DNA of 25,707 bases from an uncultured Clostridia bacterium. Its GTDB lineage: Bacteria; Bacillota; Clostridia; Oscillospirales; Acutalibacteraceae. Position 1 is the stretch's first letter, and every line of letters begins with the position of its first letter. Below are positions 14,785-22,343 of the stretch, piece by piece. Both the position numbers and the translations under genes were made by a program. The stretch covers positions 1 to 25,707 of the forward strand of contig CAMVYG010000003.1 of NCBI GenBank assembly GCA_947171615.1, given 5' to 3'. A model generated the notes under the pieces. The model did not search any database and was not told where the DNA came from. It worked only from the letters and a program-made list of their open reading frames with translations.

Positions 14785-15786
14785 TTATTTATTTTCCTGG
14801 TCGCCCACATTCATGGGGTACTTTCTCATGTAGGAAAGCAGCTCGTCCACGGTGGTGAAAGCCAAACCGGTCACGGTATCGGCGGCACCATAATAAATGG
14901 TAATGCGGCCGGTGGCCGGGTCTGTGAGGGTGGCGCAGGGGAAGGTGACGTTGGGCACGTCCCCGGTAAGCTCATACTGCTCCTCCGGCCCAAATACATA
15001 GAAATTGCCACGCTCCTTCACGATCCAGGGGCGGTCAAGATCCAGCAGAGCCACGCCGAAGCGGTATACAAAGCCATTGCAGGAATTCAGTACGCCGTGG
15101 TAGATCATCAGCCAGCCCTCGTCTGTTTCAATGGGGGTGGGGCCGGGGCCGACTTTCTTGGACTGCCAGCCGTTGGCGGTACCGAACAGCCAGCGGTGCT
15201 TGCCCCAGTAGCAGAGATCGGGGCTCTCGCTGTAGAAAATATCACCGAAGGGCGTGTGGCCGGTATCGCTGGGGCGGCTGACCATAGCATACTTTCCATT
15301 GATCTTCCGGGGGAACAGTACACCATTGCGGTTGTAAGGCAGGAACGCGTTTTCCAGCTGATGGAAAGTTTTGAAATCCTTGGTCCAGCCTATGCCGATG
15401 GTGGGGCCGTGATAGCCGTTGCACCAGGTGATGTAATATCTGTCCTCAATAAAGCAAACACGGGGATCATAGCGGTATTCCTTGCGGATCACATCCTTTT
15501 CACCTTCAAAAACGATGGGGTCGTGATTGATCTCCCAATGAATGCCGTCCTTGGAGAAACCGGCGAAAATATCCATTTCCACGCCGCGGTTATCGCAGCG
15601 GAACACACCGGCGTAAGCATCTCCGAATACCACCACGGCGGAATTAAAAATGCTGTTGGAGGTGGGGATCGCGTCTCTCGGAATAATGGGGTTTTCCGTG
15701 TAGCGCCACACAGGCTTGTCGTACCCGGCGGGTTTGTCCTGCCAGGGCATGTTGGGCAGGGCAGGTCTTCCAATGATCTTTGCCAT
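14785..15786 (-). CDS. GH130 family beta-mannoside phosphorylase
   Basis: A 333-residue five-bladed beta-propeller enzyme of glycoside hydrolase family 130, which phosphorolyses beta-mannosides to release mannose 1-phosphate. YRYDPRVCFIEDRYYITWCN (about 104-123) contains the family's catalytic Asp (Asp107, in the DPR motif). Other blocks are NGVLFPRKINGKYAMVSRPS, KVGPGPTPIETDEGWLMIYHG and IYYGAADTV near the end. The sequence resembles the GH130_2 group (beta-1,4-mannooligosaccharide or mannosyl-N-acetylglucosamine phosphorylases), but the exact linkage cannot be settled by eye. There is no signal peptide, so it acts in the cytoplasm on imported oligosaccharides. AGAGGAG lies 8 bases before the ATG. 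It stands alone, with no transporter beside it, between two direct MITE-like copies. Mannose 1-phosphate could feed the hexomutase at 22344-24038 after isomerisation steps. Confidence 0.9.
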   Translation of the reverse strand: MAKIIGRPALPNMPWQDKPAGYDKPVWRYTENPIIPRDAIPTSNSIFNSAVVVFGDAYAGVFRCDNRGVEMDIFAGFSKDGIHWEINHDPIVFEGEKDVIRKEYRYDPRVCFIEDRYYITWCNGYHGPTIGIGWTKDFKTFHQLENAFLPYNRNGVLFPRKINGKYAMVSRPSDTGHTPFGDIFYSESPDLCYWGKHRWLFGTANGWQSKKVGPGPTPIETDEGWLMIYHGVLNSCNGFVYRFGVALLDLDRPWIVKERGNFYVFGPEEQYELTGDVPNVTFPCATLTDPATGRITIYYGAADTVTGLAFTTVDELLSYMRKYPMNVGDQENK

Positions 15787-15822
15787 AGTTAGAACTCCTC
15801 TCTGATTTTGCGTTCAGCGCCC

Positions 15823-16001
15823 AGGGCTTGTTTGAAAATAGAGGAAATGACGAATTTTTGATCAGGGTGAGGCAATTTCAAGGAAAAACCGCAGGTCAAC
15901 CTGACGGTTGAAGTCAACCTACCGGTTGACAGGATTTTTGACGCAGAAAGTGACTCGTTATGGGCAAAAAGACGACGTTTTCGATTTTTCAAACAGGCCC
16001 T
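15823..16001 (+). mobile_element. MITE-like element, copy 2 (179 bp)
   Basis: Same termini and orientation as copy 1 (AGGGCTTGTTTGAAAA at the left; the right end has one mismatch, AAACAGGCCCT). The central hairpin unit is duplicated: two GTCAACC...GGTTGA units lie in tandem at 15895-15930, where copy 1 has one. That accounts for the extra length. It lies upstream of the GH130 start, in its promoter region. Confidence 0.8.
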
Positions 16002-16092
16002 AGGCTTAGTATAACACCCTTTTTCTGGAAAGAAAAGGGGTTTTTGGTTGTTTATTATTCGTTGCCGGAAAAAAGCAAAAGCTTGTTTGCTG

Positions 16093-17847
16093 CTACATAC
16101 CTTCTCCTTCCAAAAAATCGGCCAAGCGCATCAGCAGTGACGCCGCCTGCCCTCTGGTGGAGCCTGCACCGGGTAAAAACTTTCCGTTGGTATCTCCCGC
16201 AAGAAGGTTCCAGACCGTCATTTTTTCCACCGCCCCTAACGCCCAGGGGGAAATCCTGCCGGAATCCAGATACTTTTCGGCAGCTCCTGCGCTGTCCGGC
16301 GCGGAAATCCCCCGGTATGTTAAGAAGCCTGCGAAAATTACGCTCATTTCCTCCCGGGTGACCCTCCTTTCCGGGAGAAACACCTTTTCGCTGTACCCGC
16401 TGACAATTCCTCTGGCATAGGCCCAGGCAACCGCTTCTCCATAGTATTCCTCCGGCGTTACATCCTCAAAGGAAAGGGCCCCCAGTTCTTCCTCTGACGC
16501 CTGTTCCCCGGAATACCGGTACAAAAAGGTCACAAGCTGTCCTCTGGTCACAGGCTGTTCCGGGGCGAACAGCCCGTCTCCCATGCCGTAAAGATAACCG
16601 CTGGAAACGGCTCTGTCCGCGTCATTGTAATACCACTGCCCGGGAAAAATATCCCGGAAAAAATTGCCCCGGCGAGAGTAAACCGCCCGGGATTCCCGGC
16701 TGGACAGCAGCTCCCCTCCCCCTGCGCAGGCGGAGATCACCGTGCCGGGGGAAAGCTCTACCGGCCCCGTGTATTCCGTGGAATTCACTGTTGCCGCTGT
16801 ACCGTCCAGCGTGTAAAACAGCATTGCGCCCTCTGTAAAATTCTCCAAAGTCAGCATGCCGTTTTCCACCTGAATACGGGGAGCTTTCGCCGTTGGCCTT
16901 GTAATAGCAGCCGATATTTCTTCGCTGCGGCTGCCGTTCATGTCAAAGGCCGCCACTGCCCGAACCGTGCAGGGTGCATCGGCAAAAAACGGCCCTGTAT
17001 ACCGCTTGCTTTCCTGATTTAAGGCAGAGCCGTTTGTGGAGTAATAGATCTGCGCCCCGGCCTGGGCGGTGATGGTGATTTTCAGCCTTCCGTTTTCCGC
17101 CTCGTTTGAGATCACCGGAGCTTTCACAGGGCCAAGGTCTTTCCCTGTAGGCTTGCAGCTGTAGTGGTCTACCCCTTTTTCCAGGGTTTTCCCCCGGCGG
17201 CGAAAAAGCTCCTGCACCGTGACAAATTCATATCCGTTCCTTTTCAGGCTGTCAATGGCGGCCAGCGCACCGTCTACACTGGTAGAATGGATATCATGCA
17301 CCAGCACAATGGCTCCGTCAAAGGTGTTTTTTAAAATATTTTGTTTCACGGTTTCCGCATTTCGGTATTTCCAGTCTACCGGGTCTACCGACCAGTAGAT
17401 CAGCGGCGCGCCGATCAAAGAGCGGGTGCGGCTGGTTTCACTGCCGTAAGGGGAACGCACCAGGTAGCTTGTCCCCTTTCCGCAGGCTCTGTTCAGGATC
17501 TGGTTAGTGTTCTGGATCTGGCTGCGCACTCCGGCGTCTGAAAGCGTGGTCAGATCGGGATGGTCATAGCTGTGGTTTGCCACCTGGTGGCCTTCCCGGT
17601 AAACCCGCTTTACCACCTCGGGATATGCTTCCGCCCGGCTGCCCAACATAAAAAAGGTAGCCTTCGCGCCTCTGGCCTTCAACCCGTCCAGCAGACGGTT
17701 AGTGTAAGGGCCGGGGCCATCGTCAAAGGTAATGGCCACAAGCTTTTTTGCCGCCGCCTTCACAGGCATGGCCGGAAAGAACCCTCCTAAAAGCAGCGTC
17801 AGCACCAGCACTGCCGCCGCAAACCGTTTTCCTCCTTGCTTTCTCAT
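16093..17847 (-). CDS. Secreted polysaccharide deacetylase with three SLH domains
   Basis: A 584-residue exported protein. Residues 1-32 are a signal peptide (basic start, hydrophobic AAAVLVLTLLLGG, then VKAAA). Residues 36-215 are a NodB/CE4 deacetylase domain with TFDDGP (metal-binding Asp43), NHSYDHPD (His92, His96), RSPYGS in place of the usual RxPYG, and a late VLVHDIHS (His184). Such enzymes remove acetyl groups from peptidoglycan or chitin-type sugars. From about 245 to 385 lie two chitobiase-like beta repeats (YYSTNGSALNQESKRYTGPF and YTLDGTAATVNSTEYTGPV). Three SLH domains follow (about 395-450, 455-515, 525-580) and should tether the protein to pyruvylated wall polymer. The ATG at 17847 is preceded by GAGGAACGGGAA. 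It appears monocistronic. The true substrate is unknown; wall peptidoglycan or a secondary polymer is most likely. Confidence 0.9.
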   Translation of the reverse strand: MRKQGGKRFAAAVLVLTLLLGGFFPAMPVKAAAKKLVAITFDDGPGPYTNRLLDGLKARGAKATFFMLGSRAEAYPEVVKRVYREGHQVANHSYDHPDLTTLSDAGVRSQIQNTNQILNRACGKGTSYLVRSPYGSETSRTRSLIGAPLIYWSVDPVDWKYRNAETVKQNILKNTFDGAIVLVHDIHSTSVDGALAAIDSLKRNGYEFVTVQELFRRRGKTLEKGVDHYSCKPTGKDLGPVKAPVISNEAENGRLKITITAQAGAQIYYSTNGSALNQESKRYTGPFFADAPCTVRAVAAFDMNGSRSEEISAAITRPTAKAPRIQVENGMLTLENFTEGAMLFYTLDGTAATVNSTEYTGPVELSPGTVISACAGGGELLSSRESRAVYSRRGNFFRDIFPGQWYYNDADRAVSSGYLYGMGDGLFAPEQPVTRGQLVTFLYRYSGEQASEEELGALSFEDVTPEEYYGEAVAWAYARGIVSGYSEKVFLPERRVTREEMSVIFAGFLTYRGISAPDSAGAAEKYLDSGRISPWALGAVEKMTVWNLLAGDTNGKFLPGAGSTRGQAASLLMRLADFLEGEGM

Positions 17848-17940
17848 TTCCCGTTCCTCTTTTCTATATGTTGCTAATTATTGAATGCTGGAGAGCTGTT
17901 AGCGGTCAAGTATCGGTAATAGGAAAAGGTCATGCTCTTT

Positions 17941-17971
17941 CTAACGACTAATTACTAACAGCTAACAACTA
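17941..17971 (+). repeat. 31-bp CTAAC repeat, copy upstream of the folT promoter
   Basis: Begins CTAACGACTAATTACTAA and ends AGCTAACAACTA, with a pyrimidine run (GCTCTTT) before it. The next bases are the -35 of the folT promoter. The rest of the 17848-17940 gap holds only partial echoes such as GCTGTTAGC near 17900. Confidence 0.75.
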
Positions 17972-17972
17972 G

Positions 17973-18001
17973 TTGCCTTTTTCCCCCGCCTGTGCTATAC
18001 T
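17973..18001 (+). promoter_or_regulatory. Promoter of the folT transcript
   Basis: TTGCCT and TATACT are 17 bases apart, with TGC before the -10. Its -10 region and start (TGCTATACTGACAGAA) are identical to the cfr-like promoter at 13265-13280. Transcription would begin just before the riboswitch. Confidence 0.75.
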
Positions 18002-18012
18002 GACAGAACATA

Positions 18013-18241
18013 GGCAGAGTAGGGCGGCGTGTGTTTCCCTTTTTGGGAGTAGTGCCGGCGGAACGGGGAGTTGTCCGCCGGACGAAAAGCCGGAAAGCAG
18101 CGGGGTTCCCGCTTCTTTTCGCTTGCAGTACGCAGCCCGCATCCCGCTGCCGCAGAACCGGATATTTTCCTCCTGTGATGCGGCATAGCTCCAAAGCGGT
18201 TTTTCCGCCGGAGCAACCTGCCGAATTTACATTTCAGGAGG
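18013..18241 (+). promoter_or_regulatory. Probable tetrahydrofolate (THF-I) riboswitch and expression platform
   Basis: The leader opens GGCAGAGTAG and the aptamer closes GCATCCCGCTGCC (18139-18151). In the THF class, GGAGAGUAG pairs at its base with GCAUCCGCUCC, and here GGCAG/CTGCC forms the same P1. P2-like pairing GGGC.GCGT with ACGC.GCCC follows, and an arm CCGGCGGA/TCCGCCGG (18055-18081) stands in the middle. The inner part is longer than in common examples. Downstream, CCTCCTG (18169-18175) is perfectly complementary to CAGGAGG (18235-18241), the folT Shine-Dalgarno, with a hairpin (18188-18214) between them, so translational control is likely. The FolT family of the next gene supports the folate assignment. 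A covariance-model search was not possible here. Confidence 0.65.
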
Positions 18242-18248
18242 TATTTTT

Positions 18249-18842
18249 ATGCTCTACAAACATCCCTTTTCCCGTGCCTACTGGCACGACGCCCTGAAGG
18301 ATTTTCAAAGGCTTCCCATCCTGGCTTTTTCCGCCGTGATGATCGCCGCCTGCGTGGCGCTCTCTTTGATTCCTTCCATTCCCGTGGGAAACGAAGTAAA
18401 AGTAAGCTGGGGATTTCTGGCCCGGGCCACTTGCGGCATGGTAGGCGGACCTGTAAACGCACTGGTATTTGGCATTGCCGAAGATACGATCTCTTATTTG
18501 ATCCATCCCACCGGCCCCTATTTTCCGGGCTATGCCCTTACCACCATGCTGGGTACTTTGTTTTACGCTCTGTTTTTGTACCGGGCAAAAACCTCTATCG
18601 TTCGCATTTTTCTTGCAAAGTTCAGTACCAATATTCTGAATGTTACCCTGGGGGCATTGTGGAGCTCCATTCTTTACGGCAAAGCGTATCTGGTAGTAGC
18701 TGCTACCAGCCTTGTCAAAAACGCCATTATGCTCCCGGTACAAACCATTATGCTGACAGTACTTTTTGCCGCGCTGCTTCCCATTTTGGGGCAGATTGGT
18801 TTTCTGCCTGCGCAAAACAGCCGAAAGCTTTCCTTGTGGTAA
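18249..18842 (+). CDS. folT: ECF transporter substrate-binding (S) component, folate type
   Basis: A 197-residue membrane protein with about six hydrophobic segments. It is the vitamin-binding S component of an energy-coupling factor transporter. Matches to the FolT group include VSWGFLARATCGMVGGPVNA, the D/SYLIHPTGPYFPGYALTTML loop, FYALFLYR, TLGALWSSILYGKAYLVVAA and LVKNAIMLPVQTIML. FolT imports folates together with shared EcfA, EcfA' and EcfT subunits, none of which is in this window, so it must rely on a module encoded elsewhere. The ATG follows an excellent AGGAGGT with 6 bases spacing. The site is embedded in a probable folate riboswitch, which fits feedback control of uptake. It stands alone on the plus strand. 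Confidence 0.88.
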   Translation: MLYKHPFSRAYWHDALKDFQRLPILAFSAVMIAACVALSLIPSIPVGNEVKVSWGFLARATCGMVGGPVNALVFGIAEDTISYLIHPTGPYFPGYALTTMLGTLFYALFLYRAKTSIVRIFLAKFSTNILNVTLGALWSSILYGKAYLVVAATSLVKNAIMLPVQTIMLTVLFAALLPILGQIGFLPAQNSRKLSLW

Positions 18843-18864
18843 AATAATCGCAGAGCGATTATCC

Positions 18865-18928
18865 TGGAGAATTCCTCGGGTGTGAAACACCCGCCTTTTG
18901 GCTTTGCCAAAAGTACCGGATTTCTCCA
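18865..18928. ncRNA. Candidate three-way-junction RNA structure after folT
   Basis: Three helices pack into 64 bases: a closing stem TGGAGAA-t-TCC with GGA-t-TTCTCCA, a hairpin CGGGTGT/ACACCCG with a GAA loop, and a hairpin CTTTTGG/CCAAAAG with a 5-base loop. A further small hairpin (AATCGC/GCGATT) lies just left of it at about 18846-18860. On the minus strand that hairpin is followed by a T run. Strand and function are not determined. It may be the folT 3' end, a minus-strand RNA, or an interspersed palindrome. Confidence 0.4.
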
Positions 18929-18979
18929 AGCAGCATATTTTTTGTCCGACAGCAAGCGATCGTTTGCAAGCATCTCAAG

Positions 18980-19037
18980 AGAAACGCTGAACAAAAGAAA
19001 GCCTGCGGCTTTCTTCTCGAAACAGTTCAGTGTTTCT
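18980..19037 (-). terminator. Nested hairpin terminator of the galT operon
   Basis: Inner stem AAGAAAGCC/GGCTTTCTT with a 3-base loop is followed by TTG. An outer stem, AGAAAC.CTGAAC with GTTCAG.GTTTCT, surrounds it. It lies just past the stop of the last gene of the operon. Confidence 0.65.
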
Positions 19038-19045
19038 TTCTGTTT

Positions 19046-19246
19046 CTACTTTTTCTTTGCGTTCCCCCAAAATGCCCGCCAGATACCACAGGCGCAGGTT
19101 CCCAGCAGGCCCGCACCTGCAATGACTGCAAACAGGATGATCCGGTCCGGGTCCATGCGCTTCATGAAAATCTCTATCCCCAAAAGCAGTACGCCGATGA
19201 AAAGCGTCAACAGGCTGATAATTTGCGCGATCCACACTTTTTTCAT
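19046..19246 (-). CDS. Small two-span membrane protein, function unknown
   Basis: A 66-residue protein starting MKKVWIAQIISLLTLFIGVL. It has two predicted membrane segments (about 6-27 and 36-57) joined by a short basic loop (MKRMDPDR) and a lysine-rich end. I do not recognise the family. The case for a real gene is context: its ATG overlaps the tcdA stop (ATGA), and AAGGAG sits 7 bases upstream inside tcdA, as in the preceding overlapping pairs of this operon. A longer frame in the same phase runs back through tcdA and is rejected. Confidence 0.7.
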   Translation of the reverse strand: MKKVWIAQIISLLTLFIGVLLLGIEIFMKRMDPDRIILFAVIAGAGLLGTCACGIWRAFWGNAKKK

Positions 19247-19989
19247 ACCGATACTCCTTTTTCCGTCAAATCCCTTACGATCTCCGCCGCCATCAAAAGA
19301 CCCGCCGCCGCAGGCACAAACGCCATACTCCCCGGCGTGGCGGCCCGGCGCTCTCCCTCGCCGCCCATGCCCTTTTCGTCCCCTGCCTCTACTGGCAGGG
19401 GCGTTTTTGGTTCCTCTGTGGAAAACACGGCCTTTACTCCCTCGATCCCCCGCTTTTTCAGCTCCTTGCGCATCACCCGGGCCAGAGGACACACGGTGGT
19501 TTCAAAAATATCCGCTGCCTGAAAGGCCATGGGATCCAGCTTATTTCCGGTTCCCATACAGGAGATCACCGGCGTTTTTGCCTGCTTTGCCCGGGAGATC
19601 AGCAGCAGCTTCCAGGTAACGGTATCAATGGCATCCGCCACATAATCATACTGGGAAAAATCAAAGGACTCTTCCGTTTCCGCCGTGAAAAACAGAGGAT
19701 AGGCCCGGACTCTGCAATCGGGATTGATGTCCTTCACCCGCTTCATAGCAGCCTCCGCCTTGGGCAGATGGAGGGTGCTTTCCAAAGCAAAAAGCTGGCG
19801 ATTAATATTGGTCAGGCTCACGGTATCGCCATCGATCAGGTCCAGCGCGCCTACGCCGCTGCGGGCCAGGGCTTCGATCACATAGCTGCCCACGCCTCCC
19901 GCGCCGAATACCGCCACACGGGAAGCTTTCAGCTTTTCCAGCTTTTCCGGCCCCAAAAGCAATTCCTCTCTGGAAAACCGATGGATCAT
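19243..19989 (-). CDS. tcdA: tRNA threonylcarbamoyladenosine dehydratase (E1-like)
   Basis: A 248-residue ThiF/MoeB/E1-superfamily enzyme that uses ATP to cyclise t6A to ct6A at position 37 of ANN-decoding tRNAs. The N-terminus FSREELLLGPEKLEKLKASR leads into the nucleotide loop VAVFGAGGVGSYVIEALARS. IDGDTVSLTNINRQLFAL carries the Asp and Arg of the ATP site, and SCMGTGNKLDP is typical of the TcdA/CsdL branch rather than MoeB. The segment near 190-215 (PKTPLPVEAGDEKGMGGEGE) is a flexible Gly/Glu-rich insert. The start at 19989 (MIHRFSREE) overlaps the comF stop as ATGA. A longer version from a GTG at 20037 would lie inside comF. Confidence 0.9.
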   Translation of the reverse strand: MIHRFSREELLLGPEKLEKLKASRVAVFGAGGVGSYVIEALARSGVGALDLIDGDTVSLTNINRQLFALESTLHLPKAEAAMKRVKDINPDCRVRAYPLFFTAETEESFDFSQYDYVADAIDTVTWKLLLISRAKQAKTPVISCMGTGNKLDPMAFQAADIFETTVCPLARVMRKELKKRGIEGVKAVFSTEEPKTPLPVEAGDEKGMGGEGERRAATPGSMAFVPAAAGLLMAAEIVRDLTEKGVSV

Positions 19990-20681
19990 AGGCTTTTTTC
20001 CCCCTCCGTTTTTACCGCTGTGGCGTCTGCTGCGCACAGCCCTGCAACTCTGACTGCTCCGGCTTCATACAACGCACTGGCGCACTCCCGCAGGGTAGCG
20101 CCGGTGGTGACGATATCATCTACCAGAAGCACCGCCTTCCCCCGGCATTCCGGTTTTGCCTCATAAGCATGCTTCACGTTGGAAAGCCGCTGCCGCCGGG
20201 GAAGCTGGTGCTGGGTCTCCGTTTCCCGTGCCTTTTCCAAAAGAGGCAGACAGGGCAGTTCCAAAGCCTTTGCCGCCGCTTTTGCCAGCAGCTCGCTTTG
20301 GTCATAGCCCCGCTTTCGCTTTTTAGTCTTTGTCATAGGCACCCAGGTCACAGCTTGAAAGCTCTGCCCGGTTTGCTCCGCCGTTTCCGCCAAAAGCTTT
20401 CCCAGGGGTCTGCTCAACCCCTTTTCTCCCCGAAACTTAAACCGGTACAGGGTTTTCCGAAAACCGCCCTCATAAACCGTGGCTGAAACAACGGAAAAAC
20501 CCTCCGCCCCCGCTCCCGGCAAACTGTACCGCCTGACCAGCGGCGGCTTTGAGAGATGTTCTTTCCGGCAGTCCTCACAAACGCAGTGCCCCGGCGGAAG
20601 AAGCGTTCCGCAAAACAGACAGCGGGCAGGGAAGAACAGATTCAAAATCCACTCTCCCGGCCCCGCGCTTTTCCCGTTCAT
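19986..20681 (-). CDS. comF: ComF-family phosphoribosyltransferase-like protein
   Basis: A 231-residue protein of the ComF/GntX family, linked to uptake and processing of transforming DNA in competent bacteria. The N-terminus has a zinc-ribbon pattern (CLFCG, then CVCEDC, about 21-38). The C-terminal half is a type I phosphoribosyltransferase fold with the PRPP loop VLLVDDIVTTGATLRE near 190 and KKRKRGYDQSELLAKA, the typical ComF helix, near 120. No other competence gene is nearby. It overlaps galT upstream and tcdA downstream by ATGA, so the three should be cotranslated. Whether the host is competent cannot be judged here. Confidence 0.9.
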   Translation of the reverse strand: MNGKSAGPGEWILNLFFPARCLFCGTLLPPGHCVCEDCRKEHLSKPPLVRRYSLPGAGAEGFSVVSATVYEGGFRKTLYRFKFRGEKGLSRPLGKLLAETAEQTGQSFQAVTWVPMTKTKKRKRGYDQSELLAKAAAKALELPCLPLLEKARETETQHQLPRRQRLSNVKHAYEAKPECRGKAVLLVDDIVTTGATLRECASALYEAGAVRVAGLCAADATAVKTEGEKSL

Positions 20682-22186
20682 ACGCTGCCGCAGAACCGCC
20701 GGAAGGCCGCTCTGCCTTCTTCGGTGTCCTTGTACACCCCGGCGTTTCCCAGAATTTTTCCAAAAATCTCCCCGATGCTGTCCTTGATGGCTTTTTCAGC
20801 GTTCTCTGCATTTACACCGGCAGCCTTCAGCTCCCGGTACCAGGTCAGGTGCTTTTCCATTTCCGGGCGCTGGAAAATTTCCTCCGCCTTTTTCGGCACG
20901 GAAAGCGCTTCCCGCAAAAGCTCCATTTCAGAAAGCAGCCGGGGCGGCAGGATCGCAAGGCCCATCACTTCAATGAGGCCGATATTTTCCTTTTTGATAT
21001 GGTGGTATTCCCCATGGGGGTGGAACAGCCCCAGCGGGTGCTCTTCCGTGGTGCGGTTGTTTCGCAGCACCAGATCCAACTCGAAGGCTTCTCCCCGGCG
21101 GCGGGCAATGGGAGTAATGGTATTGTGGGGCGTTTCCCCGGTAAAAGCCAGGATCTCCGCGCTTTCATCCGAGTAGCCCCGCCAGGCCTGCAAAATACGG
21201 TCCGCCAGCTCTACCAGCTCTTCCTTCTTTTCACCGCGCAGGCGGATCACAGACATGGGCCAGTTGACGATCCCCGCCTCTACCCCTGGAAAGCCGGGGA
21301 AGGAAAGGGACTCCCGCAAAGGCGCCTTGGCCATGGGGAATTCGTAATTTCCCCCCTGAAAATGGTCGTGAGACAAAATGGAGCCGCCTACAATGGGCAG
21401 ATCGGCATTGGAGCCGATGAAATAGTGGGGCAGCACCGTGACGAAGTCCAGCAGATGCTCAAAGGAGGCACGGCTTACCTTCATGGGGCGGTGCTCCGCG
21501 CTTAATACGATGCAGTGCTCGTTGTAGTACACATAGGGGGAATACTGTAAAAACCAGGGCTCTCCGCACAGCGTCAGGGGAATCAGCCGATGGTTCCCTC
21601 TGGCCGCCTGATTGGGGCTGCCCTGAAAGCCCTCGTTTTCCCGGCACAGGGCACATTTCGGATAGCCGGTCTGGGGAGCGTTCTTTGCCGCCGCAATGGC
21701 CTTGGGATCCTTTTCCGGCTTGGAAAGGTTGATGGTGATCACCAGATCCCCGTAAGGGGTGGGGGCCGTCCACTGCTTATCCCGGGCCACCCGGTCCGTC
21801 CGGATATAGTTGGAGGCCTTGCTCAAGCCGTAGTAATACTCTGTAGCAGCCTTTTTATCCTCCCGGTACAGAGCGTAAAACTTCTCCGCCACCTCGGAGG
21901 GCCGGGGCATCAGGCAGTTCATCAGCTCTGTATCCAGCTGATCTCTGGCGTCCTGCGTATCCGGGGAAAGCAAACCCCGATTTGCCGCGTGGTCGCACAG
22001 CCGGGTTAGAGGCTCCGCCGGATTTTCCAGTGTTTCTTCCATTTCCTGCTTCTCAAAGGCTGTTTCGCCCAATACCGCTAACAGCCTGTTTACGGCATAC
22101 GCTTCGTCCATTGGCGTCAAAAGGCCCTTTTGCAGCCCATACCGGATCAGGCGGCTGATCTCCCGGCTGACATTTACTTCGCTCAT
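20678..22186 (-). CDS. galT: UDP-glucose--hexose-1-phosphate uridylyltransferase, class II
   Basis: A 502-residue enzyme of the Leloir pathway that swaps UMP between UDP-glucose and galactose 1-phosphate. The length and opening (ISRLIRYGLQKGLLTPMDEA) are those of the Firmicutes class II GalT, not the shorter E. coli type. GGSILSHDHFQGGNYEFPM carries the active-site His-x-His. PTPYGDLVITINLSKPEKDP and FHPHGEYHHIKKENIGLIEV are other family blocks. I chose the ATG at 22186, which has AAGGGG 6 bases upstream; a TTG at 22192 is less likely. It heads the galT-comF-tcdA-small protein operon. GalK and GalE are not in the window. Confidence 0.93.
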   Translation of the reverse strand: MSEVNVSREISRLIRYGLQKGLLTPMDEAYAVNRLLAVLGETAFEKQEMEETLENPAEPLTRLCDHAANRGLLSPDTQDARDQLDTELMNCLMPRPSEVAEKFYALYREDKKAATEYYYGLSKASNYIRTDRVARDKQWTAPTPYGDLVITINLSKPEKDPKAIAAAKNAPQTGYPKCALCRENEGFQGSPNQAARGNHRLIPLTLCGEPWFLQYSPYVYYNEHCIVLSAEHRPMKVSRASFEHLLDFVTVLPHYFIGSNADLPIVGGSILSHDHFQGGNYEFPMAKAPLRESLSFPGFPGVEAGIVNWPMSVIRLRGEKKEELVELADRILQAWRGYSDESAEILAFTGETPHNTITPIARRRGEAFELDLVLRNNRTTEEHPLGLFHPHGEYHHIKKENIGLIEVMGLAILPPRLLSEMELLREALSVPKKAEEIFQRPEMEKHLTWYRELKAAGVNAENAEKAIKDSIGEIFGKILGNAGVYKDTEEGRAAFRRFCGSV

Positions 22187-22283
22187 ACGCAACCCCTTTT
22201 CGATTCCGTCTTATTCTGTTTATTTTACATCATTTTCCAAAGGGAAGCAAGATAACCTACCCTTTTTGAACCCATTCCATCAT

Positions 22284-22316
22284 AAAAGAGAGCCGCCGGG
22301 GTTCCGGCGGCTCTCT
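22284..22316 (-). terminator. Terminator after the phosphohexomutase gene
   Basis: AGAGAGCCGCCGG and CCGGCGGCTCTCT pair over 13 bp around a 4-base loop, then TTTT on the minus strand. It lies 28 bases past the hexomutase stop and in front of galT, separating the two transcripts. Confidence 0.85.
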
Positions 22317-22343
22317 GTATAAACACTATTTTCGGGAAGAAGC

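Noticed and set aside
14512..16001. Composite transposon carrying the GH130 gene
   Set aside because: No transposase is present and no target-site duplication is evident around the pair. Reported only as a MITE-like pair.
18865..18928. Known riboswitch after folT
   Set aside because: The three-helix shape did not match a class I can name, and neither strand leads directly into a gene start.
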